NCBI GenBank assembly: GCA_964610175.1
Contig: CAZSVE010000023.1
Location: forward strand, 1 to 38,071
Source: CAZSVE01 sp964610175
Lineage (GTDB): Bacteria; Pseudomonadota; Gammaproteobacteria; HK1
Reading direction: 5' to 3'
Length of the DNA: 38,071 nt
The translations under genes were made by a program, and so were the position numbers. Below the pieces are notes generated by a model. The model searched no databases. It had not been told where the DNA came from and saw only the letters and a list, made by a program, of their open reading frames with translations. Positions 7,802-15,848 of the stretch are shown here, in pieces. How positions within the stretch are numbered: the stretch's first letter is position 1; each line of letters opens with the position of its first letter.

Positions 7802-10375
7802 TCACGTGGGTATGCCAGGATGGATACACTGGGCGGGGCATATCTCGGCGGCCTTGACCAGATCGTCATGGGTGCCCGCTGTCAAGTCTCCGATTTCGGC
7901 CTGTTTGTCTTCGTTGTAGACGAATAGTTTCGGATTCAAATCGGTGCATTCGTTGCAGGTGGTGCAAAGGGGGGTGTCGATCCAGGGTTCGGCGGTGGGC
8001 TCGGGATCGGATTCGGAGGGGGCTTCGGAGGCGGATTGGGGAACGGATTCGGGGGCGATGCCGATCTCCTGGTTTCCGCTCTGCTCACCGAGCGGGCCCT
8101 CCTCCGCCGCGGATGATGGCGGGATGGTGTCGGAGTCGGCGGATGCGATGGGTGTGGAGACGACGTCCATGGTCAACAGGGTTTCGGTGAGTCGTCGCAG
8201 GGCGTCGGCCCCGGCCTCCTGGCGTACCCTGGCCAACTCGGCGCGATGTTCGGCGATAAGGGTTGCCTGTTGCCTTTCGGCCTTGTCCCTGGCTTCGGTG
8301 GTTGCCCGCGCCACGGCGATCTCCACGTGGCGGTTATGCACGCCAGCGAGCGCCTGGAGCGTGCGCCAGAATTCCCGGCGGTCGAAGCATGCCAGGATGA
8401 GCGCCCGGGATACGATGAGGCGGCGCAGTCTTGTCCCCCTGCCTTGATCGTCGTATACGGCCCAGAGGAAGGGGAGTCGATTTTTTATTTGCTCGGGTTC
8501 CAGGGCCAGGTAGTCATCGAGGTGCATGATCTCTTTGGCATCGAGCGTATCCGGTACCGGATGGAAATGACGCCACCAGCAGGGATGCAACAAGGCGTAA
8601 TCGATGAATCCGAAGGTCATTTCGACTTCGGTGACCGTGCCATCTTCCGTGCGGTACTGAAGGGGATAGGCGGGCCAGTCGGATGCCGGTGCGGGATTGT
8701 GGTCGAGGGATAAGGGGACCTGCCATTTGCCGCCAATCTCCGGGTCGTAGTGAAAGAGCGGATGGGCGCGACTTTCCACGGCGGCGCTTTCCATGAGCCA
8801 TGGCGACAGCGGCCGTTGGTTGTTTTCGGGGGCCGAATACCCCAGCCCCAGGATGTGAAGGGCCGGTCGCTCTCTTTGGAGCGCCATGGCGAAGCTTTCC
8901 AGCAGGTGTAACGGTCGCGTGGCAGAGGATTGCGTGATGGTGGCCTGGCGATAACTCATGCCGAGGTATCCCATTTCCATGCGACTGTGATTGGAGACGA
9001 TGTGATCGCTTTCGATTTCCGGCTCGATTCCCGGGTCGGTGATCGGATTCACTTCCAGGAGTACCTGTATGGGGCGATCGGAGCGTAGCAGCCGGGACAG
9101 ACCGGAGAGTCCGTTACGGGCCACGTTGGCAGCGGAACCGACCAATACCACGATGGGTGCCAGTTTCGATTCCTCTTCGGAGAGCGCGAGCCAGTCGAAG
9201 TCCTCGAACCATGGGTCGTGGATCTTGGGGTCGTAGGTGTCATCGAGTTCCAGGGACGCGATGCGCATGGCGCGCACGAGTCGGACAAGCGCGCTGGCCT
9301 GTTCGTCGAAAATGGCCAATGCGGTGGCGAATGGGTCCGGTGATTGTTGAAGTTCCCATTCCGCGGAGAGATCGGGCGGCAGGAGGGCACCGGAAAGTCC
9401 CCATGCTTCGTCCGTTGTGATGCCGCGAACGAGCGTCAATCGGGACGAGCCCACATCGGTTATCCGCTCGCCTTCCAGGATTTGCAGGGTTTCGCGCACA
9501 CGCTGAACCCTTTCGGGCGGCATATTTCGGGAGCCCTGGCTGTGATCCATGAGGTTGGATAGCGCGAGGGGGTCCATGAAGCGGTTTCCGCTGGGACCAA
9601 TGCTGCCCAGGACCATCTTGGGTTCGATGGCCTCGATGGATTTGTTTTGCTCTATCTCGAGTAGCGCGGCAAGCCCGGTGGCCAGTCGCTTTACTTCATC
9701 CAGGGTCTTTTGGTATTGGGAGAGAAAACGAAGTTTGGCCATATGGGCCAGGATATGAAGGGGAATGTGCTGGTTGAAGGGCAGAAAATGCCCCGCGGGC
9801 ATCCTTTTTGCGAGTTGCTCCAATCCTGCCTCGAGTTGCTCATGTTGTTTTTCCCCAAGGCGCAGAGAATCCAGGAGTCTCGATGCGGCCCGGCTCAGCA
9901 CCGCATTGGCGTCTTGCGGCATCCCGGTGCCTTGATCGATGATCCCGATTACGTGTTTTTCCAGACGGATCAGGTTTTCTTGCAACAATCGACGCTGGTT
10001 GGTCTCCGCCGGGAAATCGGCCATGAGGTTCTTGAAAAGACCCGGCAGGGGGAAGATGCCGAGTTGACCCGAATTGCCTTTTTCATCGTGGCCGGGAAGT
10101 GGTGCCCGTGTTCCGCTGATCGAAGAAGGGGCATCACTCGGAGAGGCAACGAATAATGGGTAATCATGGCGTAGCGTGGATTCATCCCGATAAGGGCTGA
10201 GAAATGCCGGCAGATATTGCCCGTGGACGGATTCCTCCGTTTGGGATATTTCGGAATCTCCCAGATAAAAGCCGCGTAATAGCGAAACGGCGTCATCTTT
10301 CGAGGGTACTTTTCCAGCAACCGTTTGTGGACGGAGCGGGATTGTCACCAGATCGGCATCCGAATGGGTTTTCAT
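7802..10375 (-). CDS. Large PFOR-related protein with C-terminal ferredoxin domain
   Basis: A protein of 857 residues. The last 60 residues form a single-cluster ferredoxin-like domain: CTTCNECTDLNP then, about 40 residues on, CPAQCIHPG. The middle resembles the thiamine-diphosphate domain of pyruvate:ferredoxin oxidoreductase: VLVGSAANVARNGLSGLSRL (about 412-431), the LLEVN strand, and HPLFHYDP with KWQVPLSLD (about 540-560). The N-terminal 400 residues are mostly helical and I do not recognise them. A Glu/Ser/Pro-rich linker (about 740-790) joins the ferredoxin domain. The usual GDG thiamine motif is not evident (VGSAA stands in its place), so it may be a catalytically changed relative or a redox adaptor. 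The start ATG has only a weak upstream site. It stands alone between the OLD gene and the Uma2 block. Confidence 0.55.
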   Translation of the reverse strand: MKTHSDADLVTIPLRPQTVAGKVPSKDDAVSLLRGFYLGDSEISQTEESVHGQYLPAFLSPYRDESTLRHDYPLFVASPSDAPSSISGTRAPLPGHDEKGNSGQLGIFPLPGLFKNLMADFPAETNQRRLLQENLIRLEKHVIGIIDQGTGMPQDANAVLSRAASRLLDSLRLGEKQHEQLEAGLEQLAKRMPAGHFLPFNQHIPLHILAHMAKLRFLSQYQKTLDEVKRLATGLAALLEIEQNKSIEAIEPKMVLGSIGPSGNRFMDPLALSNLMDHSQGSRNMPPERVQRVRETLQILEGERITDVGSSRLTLVRGITTDEAWGLSGALLPPDLSAEWELQQSPDPFATALAIFDEQASALVRLVRAMRIASLELDDTYDPKIHDPWFEDFDWLALSEEESKLAPIVVLVGSAANVARNGLSGLSRLLRSDRPIQVLLEVNPITDPGIEPEIESDHIVSNHSRMEMGYLGMSYRQATITQSSATRPLHLLESFAMALQRERPALHILGLGYSAPENNQRPLSPWLMESAAVESRAHPLFHYDPEIGGKWQVPLSLDHNPAPASDWPAYPLQYRTEDGTVTEVEMTFGFIDYALLHPCWWRHFHPVPDTLDAKEIMHLDDYLALEPEQIKNRLPFLWAVYDDQGRGTRLRRLIVSRALILACFDRREFWRTLQALAGVHNRHVEIAVARATTEARDKAERQQATLIAEHRAELARVRQEAGADALRRLTETLLTMDVVSTPIASADSDTIPPSSAAEEGPLGEQSGNQEIGIAPESVPQSASEAPSESDPEPTAEPWIDTPLCTTCNECTDLNPKLFVYNEDKQAEIGDLTAGTHDDLVKAAEICPAQCIHPGIPT

Positions 10376-10426
10376 CGAGGTATCTTATCGAGGTGGATTT
10401 TATTAGGGAGTCGGTTCAGCTAATTC

Positions 10427-10472
10427 GTTTATTTCCCGCTCGGCTTCGCAAATGAATCGGGTTTTACGGATC
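10427..10472 (+). repeat. Family A repeat, truncated head
   Basis: gtttatttcccgctcggctt followed by cgcaaatgaatcgggtttta is the head of family A. It is cut off where the 679-bp tandem unit begins (ggccac at 10475), so the Uma2 block is bounded on this side by a broken element. Confidence 0.75.
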
Positions 10473-11070
10473 AAGGCCACAACGCGCCCAAGCCGAAAGA
10501 CAAGGCATCGAAAGGGGCCGCGGCCACGGTGTCGTTCTCCTGGAAGGTGCCCCATAGAAACCATTTGTCTTCCCGCGATTCGAACACCTCCAGGGTCTGT
10601 AGCTTGGGGTCGAGCAACCACAGGTGCCCAACGCCGAACTGTGCATACAGGGGCATTTTCAACACGCGATCCATGCGGGCGGTGGATGGCGACAACACCT
10701 CGCAAACCCAATCCGGGGCCAATTCGAAATACGGCGCGTCGGGGAATTCCGGCATCCGTCGGCGTCGCCAACCGGCCAGATCCGGCACCAGTATTTGGTT
10801 ATCTCGATGTAGCTCGGGTTCATACAAGATCCACCAGCCGCCAGGGCTACCATTGTCCATGCGGTGATATTGATTGCCAATGATAACGCCCAGGGACGAA
10901 CCTGCCAGGGCATGGCGAGACGCGGGACGCGGGTGGGTATACAGGCGCCCATGGATGATCTCGGCGACCCGTTCCGGTGGGGCGCGCAATACATCTTCAT
11001 AGGTGGCTCTATGTTCTGCTTCATGACGTTTCGCTTTATAGGGTTCCGGATGTTCGGCAACGTGTAGCAT
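10471..11070 (-). CDS. Uma2-family (DUF820) PD-(D/E)XK endonuclease-like protein, copy 1
   Basis: A 199-residue protein of the Uma2 family, which has a restriction-enzyme-like fold and is expanded in cyanobacteria and many other bacteria; its biological role is not established. The core motifs are ILVPDLAGWRRRRMP (acidic residue of the active site), DWVCEVLSPST (the E-V-L-S strand) and the following R..K..LYAQFGVGHLWLLDP helix-strand. The N-terminus MLHVAEHPEPYK and the RLYTHPRPASRHA segment are normal for the family. This is the last gene of the tandem block. Its stop is followed directly by a truncated family A repeat. Protein identical to copy 2. Confidence 0.9.
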   Translation of the reverse strand: MLHVAEHPEPYKAKRHEAEHRATYEDVLRAPPERVAEIIHGRLYTHPRPASRHALAGSSLGVIIGNQYHRMDNGSPGGWWILYEPELHRDNQILVPDLAGWRRRRMPEFPDAPYFELAPDWVCEVLSPSTARMDRVLKMPLYAQFGVGHLWLLDPKLQTLEVFESREDKWFLWGTFQENDTVAAAPFDALSFGLGALWP

Positions 11071-11149
11071 ATCGGTTATCTCGTCCTTAATTTCGTTGAT
11101 TTCCTTTGATGGTTTCGAACAAGCCCCGACTTCGAACGAACTCTATTGC

Positions 11150-11749
11150 TCACGGCCACAACGCGCCCAAGCCGAAAGACAAGGCATCGAAAGGGGCCGC
11201 GGCCACGGTGTCGTTCTCCTGGAAGGTGCCCCATAGAAACCATTTGTCTTCCCGCGATTCGAACACCTCCAGGGTCTGTAGCTTGGGGTCGAGCAACCAC
11301 AGGTGCCCAACGCCGAACTGTGCATACAGGGGCATTTTCAACACGCGATCCATGCGGGCGGTGGATGGCGACAACACCTCGCAAACCCAATCCGGGGCCA
11401 ATTCGAAATACGGCGCGTCGGGGAATTCCGGCATCCGTCGGCGTCGCCAACCGGCCAGATCCGGCACCAGTATTTGGTTATCTCGATGTAGCTCGGGTTC
11501 ATACAAGATCCACCAGCCGCCAGGGCTACCATTGTCCATGCGGTGATATTGATTGCCAATGATAACGCCCAGGGACGAACCTGCCAGGGCATGGCGAGAC
11601 GCGGGACGCGGGTGGGTATACAGGCGCCCATGGATGATCTCGGCGACCCGTTCCGGTGGGGCGCGCAATACATCTTCATAGGTGGCTCTATGTTCTGCTT
11701 CATGACGTTTCGCTTTATAGGGTTCCGGATGTTCGGCAACGTGTAGCAT
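11150..11749 (-). CDS. Uma2-family (DUF820) PD-(D/E)XK endonuclease-like protein, copy 2
   Basis: The middle gene of the tandem block, 199 residues, identical in protein to copy 1. It is separated from copy 1 by about 80 bases that are repeated between copies 2 and 3. Having the same upstream sequence, copies 1 and 2 should be expressed alike, either from their own promoters in that spacer or by read-through from copy 3. Nothing distinguishes its predicted activity from that of copy 1. Confidence 0.9.
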   Translation of the reverse strand: MLHVAEHPEPYKAKRHEAEHRATYEDVLRAPPERVAEIIHGRLYTHPRPASRHALAGSSLGVIIGNQYHRMDNGSPGGWWILYEPELHRDNQILVPDLAGWRRRRMPEFPDAPYFELAPDWVCEVLSPSTARMDRVLKMPLYAQFGVGHLWLLDPKLQTLEVFESREDKWFLWGTFQENDTVAAAPFDALSFGLGALWP

Positions 11750-11828
11750 ATCGGTTATCTCGTCCTTAATTTCGTTGATTTCCTTTGATGGTTTCGAACA
11801 AGCCCCGACTTCGAACGAACTCTATTGC

Positions 11829-12428
11829 TCACGGCCACAACGCGCCCAAGCCGAAAGACAAGGCATCGAAAGGGGCCGCGGCCACGGTGTCGTTCTCCTG
11901 GAAGGTGCCCCATAGAAACCATTTGTCTTCCCGCGATTCGAACACCTCCAGGGTCTGTAGCTTGGGGTCGAGCAACCACAGGTGCCCAACGCCGAACTGT
12001 GCATACAGGGGCATTTTCAACACGCGATCCATGCGGGCGGTGGATGGCGACAACACCTCGCAAACCCAATCCGGGGCCAATTCGAAATACGGCGCGTCGG
12101 GGAATTCCGGCATCCGTCGGCGTCGCCAACCGGCCAGATCCGGCACCAGTATTTGGTTATCTCGATGTAGCTCGGGTTCATACAAGATCCACCAGCCGCC
12201 AGGGCTACCATTGTCCATGCGGTGATATTGATTGCCAATGATAACGCCCAGGGACGAACCTGCCAGGGCATGGCGAGACGCGGGACGCGGGTGGGTATAC
12301 AGGCGCCCATGGATGATCTCGGCGACCCGTTCCGGTGGGGCGCGCAATACGTCTTCATAGGTGGCTCGACGTTCTGCTGCATGACGCTTCGCTTTATAGG
12401 GTTCCAGATGTTCGGCAACGTGTAGCAT
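11829..12428 (-). CDS. Uma2-family (DUF820) PD-(D/E)XK endonuclease-like protein, copy 3
   Basis: The first gene of the tandem block in the direction of transcription, 199 residues. It differs from copies 1 and 2 only near its start (EHLEPYKAKRHAAERRATYE against EHPEPYKAKRHEAEHRATYE), after which the three proteins are the same. The nucleotide differences cluster in the first 70 bases of the gene and its upstream region. A full family A element lies just upstream (12451-12558), where copies 1 and 2 have an apparent empty site. Its promoter region therefore differs from that of the other two. Confidence 0.9.
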   Translation of the reverse strand: MLHVAEHLEPYKAKRHAAERRATYEDVLRAPPERVAEIIHGRLYTHPRPASRHALAGSSLGVIIGNQYHRMDNGSPGGWWILYEPELHRDNQILVPDLAGWRRRRMPEFPDAPYFELAPDWVCEVLSPSTARMDRVLKMPLYAQFGVGHLWLLDPKLQTLEVFESREDKWFLWGTFQENDTVAAAPFDALSFGLGALWP

Positions 12429-12450
12429 ATCGGTTATCTCGCCCTTATTT

Positions 12451-12558
12451 GCTTATTTCCCGCTCAGCTTCACAATTGGATCGAGTCTTATAAGGCACCG
12501 ATTTCGCTTTACCAATACCGGCTCGTGCCTTGTCGGTTCGAGCACAAGCTTCGCGGGT
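12451..12558 (+). repeat. Family A repeat, full copy beside an apparent empty site
   Basis: Runs from gcttatttcccgctcagctt to cacaagcttcgcggg. Its right flank, tgatttcctttgacggtttc, also occurs at about 11098 and 11777, in front of copies 1 and 2, joined directly to the same left flank (ccttaatttcg) with no element between. That arrangement looks like an unoccupied insertion site. The element carries no gene. Bases 12559-12684, up to the end of uvrD, show nothing else. Confidence 0.8.
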
Positions 12559-12684
12559 GATTTCCTTTGACGGTTTCGAACGAATCGAGTTGCGACAAGT
12601 ACGGTAATCCGGAAATAGTGCCGCATTCCGGCTTTATCGTTCGATTGAAATCGATATCGAGATTCATCGACACGGGTCGGCTGC

Positions 12685-14919
12685 TCATACGGCCTGTAGC
12701 CTGGCATAGCGGATCACCAACCATTTCGAGCCGACTCCCGGAAAGTTTACCTGTACCCGTGCATGCGCGCCTTCGCCTTCATAGCTCAAGATCACGCCCT
12801 TTCCGAAACGAGGGTGCACTACCTGCCGACCGGGAGACCATTGTTCGGTGTTGCGCGCGGCTGGAATGGTCTTTTTGGGAATTTTCGGGGGCATGACCGA
12901 TCTCGCCCGGAATCGTCCCCGATTGGTTTTGATGGTTTTCGTCTCGATACCCCGCGCCTTTGTCTCCTCTATCAGCGAAGTCGGGATTTCCGCAATGAAC
13001 CGGGAGGGACGTTGACGATAATCGGCACCGTGCAGGCGACGATTTTCGGCATAGCTAAGATATAGGGTTCGCTGCGCCCGCGTCATCCCCACGTAACAGA
13101 GCCTGCGTTCCTCTTCCAGTTTTTGCGGGCTCGATACGTTGCGCTGGTGGGGAAACAGGTTTTCCTCGAGCCCACATAGGAAAACCATGGGGAATTCCAA
13201 ACCCTTGGCCGCATGGAAGGTCATCAGATGCACACAATCCTCTTCTCCCTCGCTTTCACCTGACTCCAAGGCCGCATGGGCAAGGAACGCCGCTAGTGGG
13301 TTTGCCGCCTCGTTTGGATTGCCGTTGTCGTCCATGGTCGTATCGCGTTCGAATTGTCGAACAGCCGATATGAGCTCGGCGAGATTTTCCAGGCGCGCCT
13401 CGCCGCGATTCGATTTGTCTGTTTTGTAATGGAGCAACAACCCCGTCTTCTGGATCGTTTTGTCCACGATTTCATGTAACGGTTCCGACGATATCCCGGC
13501 GGAGAGGGTGTCCGCAAGACCATTTATCAGGCTTAGGAAGGAAGCGATGGCACCACCGGTTCGGGACGCAAGTTCACCCTGCTCCATCGACAGTTCCGCC
13601 GTCGCCCACAAAGATGCCCCCTCCCCGCGGGATCTTTCCCGTATCGACTCCAGCGTGCGTGCTCCAATCCCCCGCGGTGGTTGATTCACGACGCGCTCGA
13701 ACGCGGCGTCGTCATGGCGATTCACCATGAGCCTCAAATAGGCCAGTGCATCCTTGATCTCGAGTCGTTCATAAAACCTAAGTCCCCCATGGACCCGGTA
13801 TGGGATACCTTTGACGAATAGCCTTTCTTCGAATACGCGGGATTGGGCGCTGACGCGGTACAACACGGCGATATCGTTCCGTCGACCATGGTTGTCGATC
13901 CATTGCCGGATCCGATCCACGACGAACGCCGCCTCTTCCCTCTCATTGAATGCCACATAAAGATGAACCGGATCACCATCTCCGGTATTGGTCCAGAGAT
14001 TTTTGCCGAAACGGCTCCGATTGTTCGCGATCACGGCATTGGCCGCCGCCAGGATATTGCCGCTGGATCGGTAATTCTGTTCCAGACGAAGTGTGCGGAC
14101 ATTGGGAAAATCGCGGGAAAATCGATGGATATTCTCGATGCGGGCACCGCGCCAGCCGTAGATGGATTGATCATCGTCGCCCACCATGAAAAGGTGACCC
14201 GTATCTCCTGCCATCAAACGAATCCATGCGTACTGGACGGCATTGGTGTCCTGAAACTCATCTACCAGAAGATGCGAGAAGCGTCCCTGATAGTGGGCCA
14301 ATAGATCGTCGCGCTCCCGCAGCAACTCATGGGCCTTCAGCAAAAGTTCGGCAAAATCCACCAGGCCGCCTCGCAGACAAGCCTCATGATAGGCCTGGTA
14401 GATGTCACGCATTCGCGTCACCCATTCATCGGAATGATCATCTACGTGCTCGGGTCGCAACCCCTCGTCCTTTTGGGAATTGATGAACCGTTGCGCCTGC
14501 TTTGGCTGCCATTTGGCTTCATCCAGGGACATACCGCGAATCACCTGGCGAATCATGCGCAATTGATCCTCCCCGTCGAGAATCTGGAACCCTTCCGGGA
14601 GATCCGTATCTCGCCAATGCAGACGGAGCATCCGGTGCGCAAGTCCGTGAAAGGTACCAACCCACATGGCTCCCGGCGAATGGCCAAGCATCGCCTCGAT
14701 CCGGGAACGCATCTCCGTCGCCGCCTTGTTGGTGAAGGTAACGGCAAGAACCCCTTGGAGTGCGACCTTGCCGGTCGCCACCAGCCAGGCGATTCTATGA
14801 ACCAACACGCGGGTCTTGCCGCTGCCTGCACCCGCCAATACCAACGTGTGTTTCGATGGTGTGCTGACCACTTCACGTTGGATCTCGTTCAAGGGATCGA
14901 AAATTCGGGAAATATCCAT
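12685..14919 (-). CDS. uvrD: DNA helicase II, UvrD/PcrA type
   Basis: A superfamily 1A 3'-5' DNA helicase of 744 residues, used in mismatch and nucleotide excision repair and in clearing stalled complexes. Helicase motifs appear in order: Q-motif LNEIQREVV, Walker A LAGAGSGKTRVL (about 29-40), TFTNKAATEM, motif II LLVDEFQDTNAVQY, motif III VGDDDQSIYGWRGA, motif IV LEQNYRSSGNIL, motif V HLMTFHAAKGLEFP, motif VI RRLCYVGMTRAQ. The tail, GRQVVHPRFGKGVIL to GSKWLVIRYARLQAV, is the C-terminal domain found in UvrD and PcrA and favours uvrD over rep. The start MDISRIFDPLN fits the family. No strong ribosome binding site is visible. Confidence 0.95.
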   Translation of the reverse strand: MDISRIFDPLNEIQREVVSTPSKHTLVLAGAGSGKTRVLVHRIAWLVATGKVALQGVLAVTFTNKAATEMRSRIEAMLGHSPGAMWVGTFHGLAHRMLRLHWRDTDLPEGFQILDGEDQLRMIRQVIRGMSLDEAKWQPKQAQRFINSQKDEGLRPEHVDDHSDEWVTRMRDIYQAYHEACLRGGLVDFAELLLKAHELLRERDDLLAHYQGRFSHLLVDEFQDTNAVQYAWIRLMAGDTGHLFMVGDDDQSIYGWRGARIENIHRFSRDFPNVRTLRLEQNYRSSGNILAAANAVIANNRSRFGKNLWTNTGDGDPVHLYVAFNEREEAAFVVDRIRQWIDNHGRRNDIAVLYRVSAQSRVFEERLFVKGIPYRVHGGLRFYERLEIKDALAYLRLMVNRHDDAAFERVVNQPPRGIGARTLESIRERSRGEGASLWATAELSMEQGELASRTGGAIASFLSLINGLADTLSAGISSEPLHEIVDKTIQKTGLLLHYKTDKSNRGEARLENLAELISAVRQFERDTTMDDNGNPNEAANPLAAFLAHAALESGESEGEEDCVHLMTFHAAKGLEFPMVFLCGLEENLFPHQRNVSSPQKLEEERRLCYVGMTRAQRTLYLSYAENRRLHGADYRQRPSRFIAEIPTSLIEETKARGIETKTIKTNRGRFRARSVMPPKIPKKTIPAARNTEQWSPGRQVVHPRFGKGVILSYEGEGAHARVQVNFPGVGSKWLVIRYARLQAV

Positions 14920-15173
14920 GGGGGGATTCTACCATCTTGTGGCATGATTGCGGCGTCTCCGGGAAATGTTGCGACGCAAAAAGCCAATGGCACCGCAAAA
15001 ATGGCGGTTCTTGCGCTCTCGGCGAGTGCCGATATTCTGGCTTATGGCCTTTTCCCATCGAGGAAGGAGAACCACTTTTCCCGAGCATGATCCAGGAAAA
15101 AGCCCTGGAATCCATCATGGGCCTGAAAATTGCTTTGTCCCATTGGAGATCAAGTATGGACCGCGAATATGGC
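14920..15173. other. Divergent gap between uvrD and panD, nothing recognised
   Basis: About 250 bases with no conserved frame on either strand, no repeat of families A, B or C, and no clear hairpin. It should carry the uvrD promoter (minus strand), but I cannot point to one. Confidence 0.4.
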
Positions 15174-15202
15174 TTGAATGGCTATCCTATTTCCCGCATA
15201 AT
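15174..15202 (+). promoter_or_regulatory. Predicted sigma-70-like promoter of panD
   Basis: TTGAAT at 15174-15179, a 17-base spacer, then CATAAT at 15197-15202. It matches the consensus at four and five of six positions and lies 66 bases before the panD ATG. It is predicted from sequence alone. Confidence 0.4.
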
Positions 15203-15216
15203 CGGCGCCTCTTTTA

Positions 15217-15250
15217 TTACTATAAACGGGTTCTTACTATAAATGGGTTC
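15217..15250 (+). repeat. Two tandem 17-bp repeats before panD
   Basis: ttactataaacgggttc is followed at once by ttactataaatgggttc, differing at one base. The pair ends 17 bases before the panD ATG, just before the ribosome binding site (gaggaag). Each contains TACTATAAA, which could act as an alternative -10 element. It would lie in the 5' leader of the transcript from the predicted promoter. Confidence 0.6.
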
Positions 15251-15267
15251 AAGAGGAAGCCGCTTAC

Positions 15268-15648
15268 ATGTATTTGACCATGCTCAAGGCAAAATTACAC
15301 AACGCTCGCGTTACGCATTCCGAGCTGGAATATGATGGTTCCTGCGCAATCGATGCGGGTTTGCTCCAAGCCACGGACATTCGGGAATACGAACAGATCC
15401 AGGTTTATAACGTGACGAACGGAGAGCGTTTTACCACGTATGTAATCTTGGGCGAAAAGGGATCGGGAATTATTTCGGTAAATGGCGCCGCCGCGCATAA
15501 AGCCAACCCGGGTGATCGTGTGATCATCTGCGCCTACGCGGGTATGGATAAGAATGAGGCTGCCCGTTTCAAACCTACCATTGCCTACCTCGACGAACAA
15601 AACCGCATCATTCGCACGCGGAATGCAATTCCGCTCCAAGCCGCTTAG
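15268..15648 (+). CDS. panD: Aspartate 1-decarboxylase precursor
   Basis: Makes beta-alanine from aspartate for pantothenate and coenzyme A. The protein (126 residues) is a pro-enzyme that cuts itself between Gly24 and Ser25, turning Ser25 into the pyruvoyl cofactor; the site is visible in EYDGSCAID. Other family hallmarks are TMLKAKLHNARVTH at the start, the VTNGERFTTY strand and IISVNGAAAHKANPGD. Full length. The ATG has gaggaag about nine bases upstream. No panB or panC is next to it, so it is transcribed alone, with its own predicted promoter and a strong terminator at 15785. Confidence 0.96.
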   Translation: MYLTMLKAKLHNARVTHSELEYDGSCAIDAGLLQATDIREYEQIQVYNVTNGERFTTYVILGEKGSGIISVNGAAAHKANPGDRVIICAYAGMDKNEAARFKPTIAYLDEQNRIIRTRNAIPLQAA

Positions 15649-15784
15649 GATCGGATCTCACCACCGGAGAGACTCCACCTGGAATTCAAGCTCTTTTCGC
15701 GATCCGACTTCGACGATCCGAATTCGGCTGATTCGGCAAGCAGCGCTCGAACAATCAACAAGAACCCAGCCATTGGTGATTATT

Positions 15785-15816
15785 GCCCGATCCGTTTTCA
15801 CGGAACGGGCATTTTT
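15785..15816 (+). terminator. Rho-independent terminator after panD
   Basis: gcccgatccgt, loop tttc, acggaacgggc, then atttttc. The stem has 10 pairs with one internal mismatch and is followed by five T. It lies 137 bases after the panD stop and in front of the convergent aspS end, and points in the panD direction. The bases between (15649-15784) hold nothing recognised. Confidence 0.8.
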
Positions 15817-15848
15817 CGTTGATGTGGCTGATGCCTGGCGAGGCTTCG

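Larger units (their letters stand above)
10475..12440. repeat. 679-bp tandem repeat, three copies
   Basis: The same sequence starts at ggccac at 10475, 11154 and 11833, a spacing of exactly 679 bases. Units 1 and 2 look identical over their length by eye. Unit 3 differs only in its last 100 bases (start of its Uma2 gene and upstream region). Each unit holds one complete Uma2 gene on the minus strand plus about 80 bases of upstream sequence. The near-identity points to a recent amplification. Confidence 0.95.

Noticed and set aside
10475..12440. CRISPR or other short regularly spaced array
   Set aside because: The repeated unit is 679 bases and holds a whole gene; there are no short repeats with variable spacers anywhere in the window.
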